Shown: one piece after another, positions 27,092 to 35,012 of the stretch
Layout of the letters: every line of letters starts with the position of its first letter
How positions within the stretch are numbered: position 1 is the stretch's first letter
Source: Lysobacter arvi
GTDB taxonomy: Bacteria; Pseudomonadota; Gammaproteobacteria; Xanthomonadales; Xanthomonadaceae
Assembly: GCA_031216755.1 (NCBI GenBank)
Contig: JARUHG010000003.1
Coordinates: forward strand, 124,001 to 188,000
Direction: 5' to 3'
Length of the DNA: 64,000 bases
The notes under the pieces: generated by a model
The model's input: only the letters and a program-made list of their open reading frames with translations
The model's database searches: none
Told to the model about the DNA's origin: nothing
Program-made: the position numbers and the translations under genes

Positions 27092-28297
27092 TCAATCGTC
27101 GTTTGCGTCCGCTGCCCGCGCGACTTCACTCTGTGGCTCAGTGGACTTCTTCCGGCGCGCAACACGCGGTTTCCGCTTCGGCCGACTACCGGGCCTAAGC
27201 GCCCATTTGTCCGCATTGGCGAGCAGGCGTTGCTGGATGTCGGGCGGGTAGTCGGCCAGCGTGGTCAAGTGCGGCACCGGTTTTCCGGGCAGGCCCGCTT
27301 CACGGATCACCTTCGGCCAGCGTGGTTTCCAGCACAGCAGCAAGCTCAGCCAATGGCCCACGCCCATCACCACGAACGCCGGGGAAATCATCAGCAGGCC
27401 CAGCAGTACCAAGCCGGAGTCGGTGTTGCGCAGGTAGCGGGTCAGGCCTTCGAATTGTGGTGCGAAGGCGTGCCATGGCCACGGGAAGTGCGAGGTGATC
27501 GACGGCCTGGGCAAGCCGTCCGGGCCGTCTTCCATGAAGCGCCGGATGAACTCCCATTCGTCGCGCAGTTCCGATAGGCCGTTGGCCTTTCTGCCGACGG
27601 AAACGAACTCTGCGGGCATGCCACTGCCGGGCTCGGGTTGCCACATCAGTGTCAGGCATTCCCCGATCCCATGCGCCTCGGTCGCTTTACTTGTTGACGC
27701 GTTATTGCGGATTCCGTTCCACGGCAGCGTTATCAGCCCACCGCAGTTTCTCGGCCGATGCAAATGCACTTGCCGCGTGACGCGATTGAAGCGGATCAGC
27801 AAATGCCGTGTGGTCAGCATCTCCAGGCGGCTGAAGCGGAAGCCGTACTTGAAGTAGCCCCAGAGCCCCCCTCCTCCCATCACCGTCGTGATCACCAAAA
27901 GGAAGATGTCTCCTCCATTTGGACTTCTTTGGTACTGAGTGCTCGCAAAAAGGGGGGTGTCCGTGATGAGAGCAAATCCGATTTGCAGGGCGGTGCCGAG
28001 CATGAAGTACCCAAAGACAGCGAGCAGCATTACCGAAAGCACGGTCACCAGCCCACGCTTGTCTTCCTGTCCACCACAACGCAATTCCAGTATTCGCTCG
28101 TTGAACACGTAGACGGGCCCGCGTGCGCGCGGGGTGGCACTGATACAGCGACGCGCGTCCTCTCGGTCTTTTGCAATCTCATCCTCATACTCGTCAAAGT
28201 CAGGAAGATGGGCTTCACGTGCTGCCTTGTCGGTCTCCTCGCGTTCTTCAGCAGTTTCCGTAGCGCCCTGCCACCACAGCCATTCCATGAAGTACAT
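27092..28297 (-). CDS. DUF6708-like membrane protein, long variant
   Basis: A 401-residue member of the DUF6708-like group. It has an acidic N-terminus, two membrane helices (about residues 84-108 and 128-150), the motif IRFNRVTRQVHLHRP, the block EFIRRFMEDGPDGLP, and a C-terminal hydrophobic pair (around 285-320), followed by a basic tail (SRPKRKPRVARRKK). The helix-motif-helix order is the same as in the four tandem copies at 40-44 kb, but overall similarity is low. Its ATG overlaps the stop of the effector-like gene before it, as TGATG, which fits an effector-immunity pair. Confidence 0.7.
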   Translation of the reverse strand: MYFMEWLWWQGATETAEEREETDKAAREAHLPDFDEYEDEIAKDREDARRCISATPRARGPVYVFNERILELRCGGQEDKRGLVTVLSVMLLAVFGYFMLGTALQIGFALITDTPLFASTQYQRSPNGGDIFLLVITTVMGGGGLWGYFKYGFRFSRLEMLTTRHLLIRFNRVTRQVHLHRPRNCGGLITLPWNGIRNNASTSKATEAHGIGECLTLMWQPEPGSGMPAEFVSVGRKANGLSELRDEWEFIRRFMEDGPDGLPRPSITSHFPWPWHAFAPQFEGLTRYLRNTDSGLVLLGLLMISPAFVVMGVGHWLSLLLCWKPRWPKVIREAGLPGKPVPHLTTLADYPPDIQQRLLANADKWALRPGSRPKRKPRVARRKKSTEPQSEVARAADANDD

Positions 28298-30051
28298 CAG
28301 ACGACGTCCTCGATGGCGCCCAGCAACGCGCCCAGATCTTCTTCCTGGCTTGCATAGGGCTTCTCAGACTTGTTCAAGCGGTAGCAGCAGCGGTCGCACC
28401 ATTCCTCCAGTGCGTCGGCATCGAGGATCATCAACGCCACGGTGCCAATGGTGACCACGACACCGGCCCAGAATGCGACACGTCCCAGCAACAGCATCAA
28501 GGCACGATTGGCGGCCAGTCTCGTAGATCCCTTGGCGAGAAGTGCCCAACCCTTTCGAAGGACGACTGCCTCCTGAGCTTTCCACGTCAGATACGCCGAA
28601 GCCTGCGCGAAGGCGGTAAATCCCTGGCTGGTGAGCAGTACTGCGGTGGCACCAATGCGGACGAAATAGGCCGATGACAATGCGCTATTGGTCTTCCATG
28701 CGGCTTTACCCTCCTGCCAATCCAACGCAATGCCCACCACCCCACCCGCCGTCGCCAGCGCCGCGCCCCACAGCCTGAAGCGCCCCAGACTGATCCGTGC
28801 CCCCTGATAGGTCACGCTGCGCTGGGTGGTGCGGGCCAGAACCTGCTCGGTCCCGATCGCCATCACTTCCAGTCCGGCCGCGCCGGTCGTCAGGGCGGCG
28901 GCGGCCAGTTGCGCGGCCCACTTCGCGTCGCCTTCCAGCTTCTGCGCCTGCATCAGCAGCAGGGCCGCTTCCAGCAGCAACAAGCCGCTGCCGAGCCGAA
29001 GCTTGTAGAGCTCGTTGCTGTTCGCGTTGTTCAGGCTGGCCACGAAGGCGCGGTCCAGCGTGCGTAGCATCGGACGCCGCACCCTCGCCGGATCGGGGAC
29101 ATGGCCGGTCTGCGCATGTTCGGCCAGCCGCAGGTTCAAGGCCCGCGTGCCCAGTTGCGCCGTCAGCAGCACGCTCAACCGACGGTGCAAGGCCTTGTCC
29201 AGCGTGTTCGGTGCGCCCGCACGCAATGCCTGCGTGCCAAGCGAACCGATCCACGCCAGTGCACCGGCCGTGTTGACATGACTGTACTCGCTCAAGGTAT
29301 TGAGATAGCCGTCCACCGCGCTGTACTGCGCGGCCAGGTCCTTCGCCTGTTGCAAGTTCGCCTGGAAGGTGGCGAGTACGTCGCCGCCGTCGTCCGCACG
29401 CAGTTTCGCCACCATCTGCTCGAAGGCAGCGGCGATGCTCTTCTGGTTCAGCACGTAGCCGCGCAGCGCCAGGTTCGGCCGCTCGGGCTTGTCCGCCCGC
29501 CACCACTGCTGCAGCACCTCAGCGCCACGCTCGTCGCCATCCATGCCCAGCACGCACAGCCCGGTCTGGTGGGCGAAGCACAATCCGCTGCCGATGTCGC
29601 TGTCGTCGTAGGCGTCCAGCGCCTTGAGCAGCGCTTCGCTTTGCAGCCAGGTCAGGTGGTCGGGTGCGCGCCGGGCGGCGACGACCTTCGCCATGGCAGC
29701 GTGGTTGTCGAACTGCTGCAACGCCACCGGCATCAGCGGCACGTTGACGAATCGTTCGTACTTGTCGCGGAACCGCTTGGCGAACTCGCCGGCCTTGGCA
29801 CGCCGGATCAGATCGGCTTCGTGGAAGCGTACATAACCGCCTCGCATTTCCACCAAAGCGCGATCCAGCATGCGTAGCACCGGACGCTGCCTTCTCGCTG
29901 GTTCGGGCACCTGACCGGTGCGCACGTGTTCGCGCGGTCTCACCATGAGTGCTTGCTCGCTGAACTGCGAAACCAGTCGCGAGGTGCGCATCCTGCGGTA
30001 CTGGTGGCGGCCACCTTCACGCGACGCGCGACGGCTGCCCAAGTACGTCAT
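28297..30051 (-). CDS. VasX-like membrane effector lacking N-terminal domain
   Basis: A 584-residue protein. It starts ATG 30051 within ATGA of the upstream gene. Residues 1-60 are a partial copy of an internal segment (HVRTGQVPEPARRQRP here, HAQTGHVPDPARVRRP at about 330). The middle includes VNVPLMPVALQQFDNHAAM and GLCVLGMDGDERGAEV. The C-terminal half has about five hydrophobic segments (around 365-385, 400-425, 445-465, 480-505 and 540-565), as in VasX-type colicin-like effectors that permeabilise membranes. The VasX N-terminal domain seen in the effector at 43977 is absent. The DUF6708 protein overlapping its end is the probable immunity partner. It may be inactive. Confidence 0.6.
   Translation of the reverse strand: MTYLGSRRASREGGRHQYRRMRTSRLVSQFSEQALMVRPREHVRTGQVPEPARRQRPVLRMLDRALVEMRGGYVRFHEADLIRRAKAGEFAKRFRDKYERFVNVPLMPVALQQFDNHAAMAKVVAARRAPDHLTWLQSEALLKALDAYDDSDIGSGLCFAHQTGLCVLGMDGDERGAEVLQQWWRADKPERPNLALRGYVLNQKSIAAAFEQMVAKLRADDGGDVLATFQANLQQAKDLAAQYSAVDGYLNTLSEYSHVNTAGALAWIGSLGTQALRAGAPNTLDKALHRRLSVLLTAQLGTRALNLRLAEHAQTGHVPDPARVRRPMLRTLDRAFVASLNNANSNELYKLRLGSGLLLLEAALLLMQAQKLEGDAKWAAQLAAAALTTGAAGLEVMAIGTEQVLARTTQRSVTYQGARISLGRFRLWGAALATAGGVVGIALDWQEGKAAWKTNSALSSAYFVRIGATAVLLTSQGFTAFAQASAYLTWKAQEAVVLRKGWALLAKGSTRLAANRALMLLLGRVAFWAGVVVTIGTVALMILDADALEEWCDRCCYRLNKSEKPYASQEEDLGALLGAIEDVV
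29041..29135. repeat. Direct repeat, copy A
   Basis: About 90 bp similar to 29861-29955 in the same orientation (shared core TGCGTAGCA, then CGGACGC). It encodes the internal HVPDPARVRRPMLRTLDRA segment of the effector-like protein at 28297-30051. The pair is about 820 bases apart and points to partial gene duplication by recombination. Confidence 0.65.
29861..29955. repeat. Direct repeat, copy B
   Basis: Second copy of the repeat at 29041-29135. It encodes the QVPEPARRQRPVLRMLDRA segment near the N-terminus of the same protein. Copy B appears to be a leftover of an effector C-terminal region fused to new downstream sequence. Confidence 0.65.
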
Positions 30052-30860
30052 TGGTGTCCCCTGACCATCCTCCACGTCACGTCGCGGCCGTCTACCTGCG
30101 GCAAAATCGCTTCGTGCGCGAATTTCCGCTGTTTCTCCCCTCCAGGCGTACAGTCCAGGCATTCCCAAACACCCGGATACGGACATGGCTGACCGGAACT
30201 GGCGCGCAGGCCGGGGGCATTTCGCCAAGCGGCCAGCTTTCTCCGCGTCTCAAGTTCCTCGAACAGACGCTCTTCGAGTTCGCGTGGTCCCAGACTGATG
30301 GCACGCGAAGCGGAGGTAATCTTCCCGCTGATGGGATCGCGATCCAGCGCAACGAAGTAGCGCTTGCCGTCGTGAAGCATATAGAACGCATAGCCGTCCG
30401 TAGGCTCGTCCGGCGCGATGAATCCACTACCTTGATAGATGATTTGATGGCGCGGGTCGAAACTCGGATCTCCTACTTGATCGATTGCAGCCTGCGGCGT
30501 GACGCGACCGCCTGGAGTCGGTTGCTCAAGCCCCATTGCAATCCATATCCGCAGGTCTTCCAGTTGCCAATCCGGAAATGGCGGCGGGGCCACTCGAGTC
30601 ATGCCGGTATTGGAGAATCCAACGCGCTCATCAGCGTAGCGATTCCTGCGATACATACCATTGGCGAACCAGCCAGTGGCATCGAATGGCTCGCCGAACA
30701 GGCCGTCGCCCGGATACATCATGATCTTTTCGTCATCCATTGCAGTTCCTCGAAGGGGTGAGAGCCAAACGGTCACCGTGATCAGTACAAACGCAAGCGC
30801 CAGCCACAAAAGCCAACTCACGCCCCGATTGAGTATCAGCTTTGTCACTTCAACTTCCAT
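30048..30860 (-). CDS. Single-pass membrane protein, T6SS accessory
   Basis: A 270-residue protein with one N-terminal membrane helix (about residues 14-33, SWLLWLALAFVLITVTVWL) and a soluble domain, probably periplasmic. Visible blocks are GLFGEPFDATGWFANGMYRRNRY, FPDWQLEDLRIWIAMGLE and DGYAFYMLHDGKRYFVALDRD. I do not recognise the family. It overlaps the upstream gene by 16 bases and the downstream effector-like gene by four, so it is part of the vgrG-linked operon. An anchored periplasmic protein in this position could be an immunity protein or an effector-loading factor. Confidence 0.65.
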   Translation of the reverse strand: MEVEVTKLILNRGVSWLLWLALAFVLITVTVWLSPLRGTAMDDEKIMMYPGDGLFGEPFDATGWFANGMYRRNRYADERVGFSNTGMTRVAPPPFPDWQLEDLRIWIAMGLEQPTPGGRVTPQAAIDQVGDPSFDPRHQIIYQGSGFIAPDEPTDGYAFYMLHDGKRYFVALDRDPISGKITSASRAISLGPRELEERLFEELETRRKLAAWRNAPGLRASSGQPCPYPGVWECLDCTPGGEKQRKFAHEAILPQVDGRDVTWRMVRGHQ

Positions 30861-31918
30861 GCACGAGGAGTGAACTTCATAAGTCCCATTGGCAGCCCAG
30901 ACGGAGTCATTCCGGAACGGACAGGGCGAACTGCGCCGAATGCATCGAGAGGAAGTTCTATATCCCTTCGTCGACGTTCATACATGTCACGGGACTCAAC
31001 ATGAAGTGCCAACTCCTCCTGCTCCTTCGTGTAGGGTTTGCCGGGCGGCTTTGGCGGTGGCTCTCCGGGAATCTCGTCGAGCGGCCCTTTGCCGAGCGCA
31101 AGCGCGCGCCGACGATATGCGGCAAGGCTTGCTTCATGTCGTCGCAGATCCACTTCATACTGCTTCTTCTTCCTTGATACTTCGGCGCCTACACGACGAT
31201 CCTCGGCCGTGCCGAAGGTCTGGTCGTAAAGGCTGCGACGCGGGAACGCACGCACTTCGACATCCGCACTGTCGGCGAGAATCTGAGCAAGGCTTTGGGC
31301 GTATTGCGGGTCTTCACCCTCGTCCAGGCTATTGCCGATGTCGCTTCCCAGCCCAGTACGGCAGGCGTAGGAACAGATCGTCGCGTCCCATTCGAAGGCT
31401 TTCGGGTCCAGCATTCGCGCCTGCGCATCGCGCAGCCGGAAGGATTCTTCCTTGTCGGTTTGGTAGCCAAGTTCCAACTGCATCACCACGCCGCGCGAGT
31501 AGAAGTCCATCTGCTTGATCAGGCGCTTCTTTGCGCGGCGGGCCGACACGAAATCCACTAGATCCGAGATTGACTGGAGCTCGCGGTACTTGGCGCCGTA
31601 GTCGCTAACAATGCCCCTGACCTCGTCCAGAAGCGCCCGTGGATACGCCTCGGTAAAGATCAGAAACACCCGCTGCACGGAGTCGTCCGCGGTCGCGGGC
31701 GGGTACTCCCTGATTTGACGGATACCCTGGTTGATGAACATCACCTTGTCGCCGTCCTGGCCGTTCCAGAGGTTGCTGGCGATGTCACGAGGGTTGATGG
31801 AATCGAGCGGAACTGGATTGGAACACCCGACCACCGTGACGTAGTCGAAGTCCGCAATGGCTTCAACTGGTGTGGTCGGTTTCCCGGGCGCGGTGCTGCT
31901 CTGCTTCACCTGTTCCAT
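30845..31918 (-). CDS. VgrG-linked protein, possible caspase-like fold
   Basis: A 357-residue soluble protein starting three bases after vgrG, which strongly links it to T6SS cargo. It has alternating beta-strand and helix blocks (FDYVTVVGCSNPV, KVMFINQGI, RVFLIFTEAYP), then MDFYSRGVVMQLELGY and ATICSYACRTGLGSD. The last two have the look of the His and Cys loops of caspase-hemoglobinase-like proteases, but the His position appears to be Arg here, so catalysis is doubtful. The C-terminal third is charged and coiled-coil-like, with a Pro-rich stretch (IPGEPPPKPPGKPYTKEQ). Effector or adaptor are both possible. Confidence 0.6.
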   Translation of the reverse strand: MEQVKQSSTAPGKPTTPVEAIADFDYVTVVGCSNPVPLDSINPRDIASNLWNGQDGDKVMFINQGIRQIREYPPATADDSVQRVFLIFTEAYPRALLDEVRGIVSDYGAKYRELQSISDLVDFVSARRAKKRLIKQMDFYSRGVVMQLELGYQTDKEESFRLRDAQARMLDPKAFEWDATICSYACRTGLGSDIGNSLDEGEDPQYAQSLAQILADSADVEVRAFPRRSLYDQTFGTAEDRRVGAEVSRKKKQYEVDLRRHEASLAAYRRRALALGKGPLDEIPGEPPPKPPGKPYTKEQEELALHVESRDMYERRRRDIELPLDAFGAVRPVRSGMTPSGLPMGLMKFTPRAWKLK

Positions 31919-31921
31919 CGT

Positions 31922-34201
31922 TCAGTCCTCGATTCCGAGTTGGCGTAGATATGCGATGGCTTCGCGACCCCAGCGAAGGGACACCTGCTGCGGCTGCCTG
32001 GTGTGGACACGGCATGTGAGCCCGTTCTCGTCCGTGCGCCCGATGAAGCGCTGTCCCTCGATCGTTTCGGCCGCGTAAGGTACGTGTGCAAGCGGCTGCG
32101 CTGTTCGTTGATGGCGAACGAGGAACTGCTCGCTGTAGTCGCTGTCAGCCTCCAGCGGGACACGCGCCGGCCGACTGAGCAGAGACATCAGGTTGGCGTT
32201 GCCCTCGGTGTCGATCTTCACGGGCCCTTTAAGACGTATTTCTAACGCGTCGAACTTGATTCCGCTGTCGTCGATGGTGATGGTTCCGCCCGGACCGCGG
32301 AGCGCGCCCGAGCCCGACATGTTCACTTCGATCACCTGCGAAAGGCACGTGATCGACTGCCCCGCCTCGACGGTGACCTTGCCCACGACCTTGTGTTCGT
32401 AATGCCCACCGGTTTCGGCGCGGCGGTCGGTCGCCGTCTTCTCAATGCGGACGTTGCCGATGTCTTCGATCAAGTCCTTGGCGACGGTGAGTTTTCGGCT
32501 TCTTCCAATGTCGATGACGTGGTCGCGGCCCAGGGTTTCGTGGCGGTCCTGGCCGATGCTCAGGGTTTCGTCGTTGCCGACGGTTTCCTCGCGGTCGTGG
32601 CCGATGGATATCGTTTCGTCGTTGCCGACGTCCTCGCTGCGGTCGTGGCCGACTTTGGTCGTCTCGTCGTGCTCGACGACGATGTTCTGGTCCTTCTGCG
32701 CGTGGACGAAGATCTCTTCCTGGCCCGCCTCGTCCTCGAAACGCAGTTCGTTGTAGCCATCGCCCTTGTGCGTCTGCGTCTTGAATGTCGTGCGCGTCTT
32801 ATGGCGCGGCAGTTCGTACGGCGGGCGATTGGCGGCGTGGTAGGCGCGTCCGGTCACGATGGGCTGGTCGCAATCCCCCTCCAGGAAATCGACGATGACC
32901 TCGTGCCCGACCCGTGGCAGGGCCATGAAGCCGTACATCGTGCCGGCCCAGCCTTGGGTCACTCGGATCCAGCAGGTGCTGTTTTCCGTCTGGCCGCCTT
33001 CGCGATCCCACGGAAACCACACCTGCACGCGGCCGTGCTCGTCGCAGTGGATTTCTTCGCCCTCGGGGCCGACGACGTGCGCGACCTGCGGGCCTTCGAC
33101 CACGGGGCGCGGGGCGGGTTCGGGTTTCCAGTCGTAGTGCGCGGGGACGACGGTGGCTTCGTACCGGTAGCGGCTACCGTGTTCACTGCCGGCTGCGTCG
33201 GCTTCCTGCGACGTGGCCTGTTCACCGATGTGGTGCATCGACACCACGCGCCAACGGTCGTTGAGCCGCGCGGTGGGATGGCCCGTCAGGTCGAACGCCA
33301 CACCCGGGAACAGCCGGGCATCGTCGCCGGCAATGGCGGCGTGCTCGGCCGTGTTGCGTAGACCGGAGAGCCGGTTGCGGGTGAACGGCCTCCCGGCTTC
33401 GTCGCGTTTGTAGCGACCGGCGTAGTCGTAATGCTCGTAGTCGCCGACCGCCTCTTCCGCGGCCCAGGCCTTGGCCTCGTGCTGGAGGTCGTAGCGTGGA
33501 TTCTTGAACGTGTACTCGCGCTGCGTGACGCGGGTGGGCGCGAGTTGGCGACGATAGGCGAAGCGCGACAGGTGCGGGCCGGGCGCGTCGCCGGCCGGCG
33601 CGGGCTGATAAAGAACGGGCGCATGCTCGGGCAAGGTCGGCGCATGGCCGATCTTGTCGCTCAGCACCAGCGCGGCGCGGCCCTCTTCGACTTCATGCCA
33701 GTGGACGATGCCTTCCTCGGTCGCCAGCCGGTGGAAGAAGGCTGCATCAGTTTCGCGGTACTGCACGCAGTACTCGCGCGGCTCATGGCTGGCGAAGTAC
33801 GCGGTTCGAGTACCAAGGATCGCACTCTCCTTCAACAGCGTCGCGAGCACCTCCGTCGCATTGACCTGCTGGAAGATGCGGCTGTTGTGGCGCAGCGCGA
33901 GTCGGGTCAGTGGCGATTGGACGGTGGCGCGAAAGCGGGTCCGGTGAAAGCCGGTCTCGTCCTGCTCGAAGGCGGTGACGAGCCCGACTACGGTGCGTTC
34001 GACCAGGCCGTCGCGTTCGATGGTGAAGATCGCTTCACGGTCCAGCAGCGCGGTGGCGTGGATGGCATCGTCGATGCTGGACAGTTCCAGGTCCAGACGG
34101 AAGGGCTGTGAAATGCCTTCCGCAAGCTCAAACCGGACCACCTCCAGAGCGGAAGTGCCAGAAACGGAAAGCTGAAAACGAACATCGGACTGGTGCGACA
34201 T
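31922..34201 (-). CDS. vgrG: VgrG spike protein (second copy)
   Basis: Trimeric tip protein of the T6SS needle, 759 residues. The N-terminal gp27-like part begins MSHQSDVRFQLSVSG and has the VgrG signature EYCVQYRETDAAFFHRLATEEGI (quoted in part: YCVQYRETD, FFHRLATEEG). The gp5-like OB fold contains HCDEHGRVQVWFPWDREG and GWAGTMYGFMALPRVGHEV. The beta-helix region has repeats such as VGHDRSEDVGNDETISIGHD. A C-terminal extension (about 665-759, QFLVRHQRTAQPLAHVPY to EGQRFIGRTDENGLT) looks like a small beta-sandwich that could bind cargo. It follows hcp and precedes a 357-residue gene by three bases, and shows strong similarity to the VgrG at 47932. Confidence 0.96.
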   Translation of the reverse strand: MSHQSDVRFQLSVSGTSALEVVRFELAEGISQPFRLDLELSSIDDAIHATALLDREAIFTIERDGLVERTVVGLVTAFEQDETGFHRTRFRATVQSPLTRLALRHNSRIFQQVNATEVLATLLKESAILGTRTAYFASHEPREYCVQYRETDAAFFHRLATEEGIVHWHEVEEGRAALVLSDKIGHAPTLPEHAPVLYQPAPAGDAPGPHLSRFAYRRQLAPTRVTQREYTFKNPRYDLQHEAKAWAAEEAVGDYEHYDYAGRYKRDEAGRPFTRNRLSGLRNTAEHAAIAGDDARLFPGVAFDLTGHPTARLNDRWRVVSMHHIGEQATSQEADAAGSEHGSRYRYEATVVPAHYDWKPEPAPRPVVEGPQVAHVVGPEGEEIHCDEHGRVQVWFPWDREGGQTENSTCWIRVTQGWAGTMYGFMALPRVGHEVIVDFLEGDCDQPIVTGRAYHAANRPPYELPRHKTRTTFKTQTHKGDGYNELRFEDEAGQEEIFVHAQKDQNIVVEHDETTKVGHDRSEDVGNDETISIGHDREETVGNDETLSIGQDRHETLGRDHVIDIGRSRKLTVAKDLIEDIGNVRIEKTATDRRAETGGHYEHKVVGKVTVEAGQSITCLSQVIEVNMSGSGALRGPGGTITIDDSGIKFDALEIRLKGPVKIDTEGNANLMSLLSRPARVPLEADSDYSEQFLVRHQRTAQPLAHVPYAAETIEGQRFIGRTDENGLTCRVHTRQPQQVSLRWGREAIAYLRQLGIED

Positions 34202-34286
34202 TGGCTCACCTTGGCTGGACGACCAGACATGTGGACGCCACCGCCCACGGCAGCGCCCACACGGCCTTGCTATTGCCTGCTTGCGC

Positions 34287-34805
34287 TTACGCCGTCAGCG
34301 GCGCACGCCAGTCGTCCGAGCCGGAGGTGCCGGCAACGGTGTGCTCCCAAGTGATCTTGCGGTAAGCCAGCGACACTTCGATCAGCTGGGTGTAGTCGGC
34401 CTTGCTCGGGTCCTGCGCGTGCGGCAGCGCGGTGGTGATGTCGACGATCGTCGCGTCTTCCAGCAACGTGCTGAAGAAGTGCTCTTGCTTTCCGTCGACC
34501 GAGGTACGGAACCACTTGAGCGTTACCGTCGGCAGGCTTTCGCCGGAGGCCAGGGCGTTATACATCAGCGGCACGGCCTTGTTCAGCGCGCAGGTGAACT
34601 TGAGCGGACGATGCACGCGCTGACCGGACGGCTGACCGGACTGCGGATCGGTCGGCACGGTGACAACGTGCTTCACTTCCTGCACGAGAATTTCGTCCTC
34701 GTGGCCTTCGACGAAGGTGTTGCCGACGGAATCGGCAGTGAACGCGCCTTGCGTGATGTTGCCCTGGGTCTTGCCCTGGATGGCGATATAGGCGGGGGTT
34801 GGCAT
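34287..34805 (-). CDS. hcp: Hcp tube protein (TssD)
   Basis: Hexameric ring protein that stacks to form the inner tube of the T6SS needle. 172 residues, within the family range. It begins MPTPAYIAIQGKTQGNITQG, and contains VHRPLKFTCALNKAVPLMYNAL (quoted in part: RPLKFTCALNKAVP) and the conserved terminal strand region EVSLAYRKITWEHTVAGTSG. AAGGAG lies before the ATG at 34805. A consensus sigma-54 promoter and palindromic sites lie upstream, so hcp and the following vgrG are probably switched on by the VasH-type activator encoded at 50811. Confidence 0.96.
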   Translation of the reverse strand: MPTPAYIAIQGKTQGNITQGAFTADSVGNTFVEGHEDEILVQEVKHVVTVPTDPQSGQPSGQRVHRPLKFTCALNKAVPLMYNALASGESLPTVTLKWFRTSVDGKQEHFFSTLLEDATIVDITTALPHAQDPSKADYTQLIEVSLAYRKITWEHTVAGTSGSDDWRAPLTA

Positions 34806-34887
34806 GACAGAAAACTCCTTTTCTTGGTGCTGTGATGAAGCACCGGTGATCCGGTGCTTGGCCCGCCTGGCGGGCCGGCCTAATGGC

Positions 34888-34903
34888 AGCAAGCACCGTG
34901 CCA
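34888..34903 (-). promoter_or_regulatory. Sigma-54 promoter of hcp
   Basis: On the minus strand the sequence is TGGCACGGTGCTTGCT, an exact match to the sigma-54 consensus TGGCACG-N4-TTGCW, with GG and GC ten bases apart. Transcription would start about 12 bases further, leaving a leader of roughly 70 bases before the hcp ATG at 34805. Confidence 0.88.
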
Positions 34904-34953
34904 AGTGTTTGGCAACGGCGCATCAATCACTTGCGTGCGATGCGCCACTGCAT

Positions 34954-35010
34954 TGGCAAGTTCTTGCCGGAGCGCTGGCAAGCTCTTGCCAGCCTGGCAA
35001 GTTCTTGCCA
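34954..35010. promoter_or_regulatory. Three palindromic sites upstream of hcp promoter
   Basis: Three near-identical 16-bp palindromes occur at 34954-34969 (TGGCAAGTTCTTGCCG), 34976-34991 (TGGCAAGCTCTTGCCA) and 34995-35010 (TGGCAAGTTCTTGCCA), with starts 22 and 19 bases apart, so roughly on one face of the helix. They lie about 50-120 bases upstream of the sigma-54 promoter, where an enhancer-binding activator would sit, and end just before the tssM stop codon. They are probably binding sites for the VasH-like protein. They could instead form mRNA hairpins after tssM. Confidence 0.75.
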
Positions 35011-35012
35011 GC

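Noticed and set aside
34954-35010. The three palindromes as sigma-54 promoters themselves
   Set aside because: TGGCA and TTGCC are present, but the GG to GC spacing is nine bases rather than ten. Their symmetry fits protein-binding sites better.
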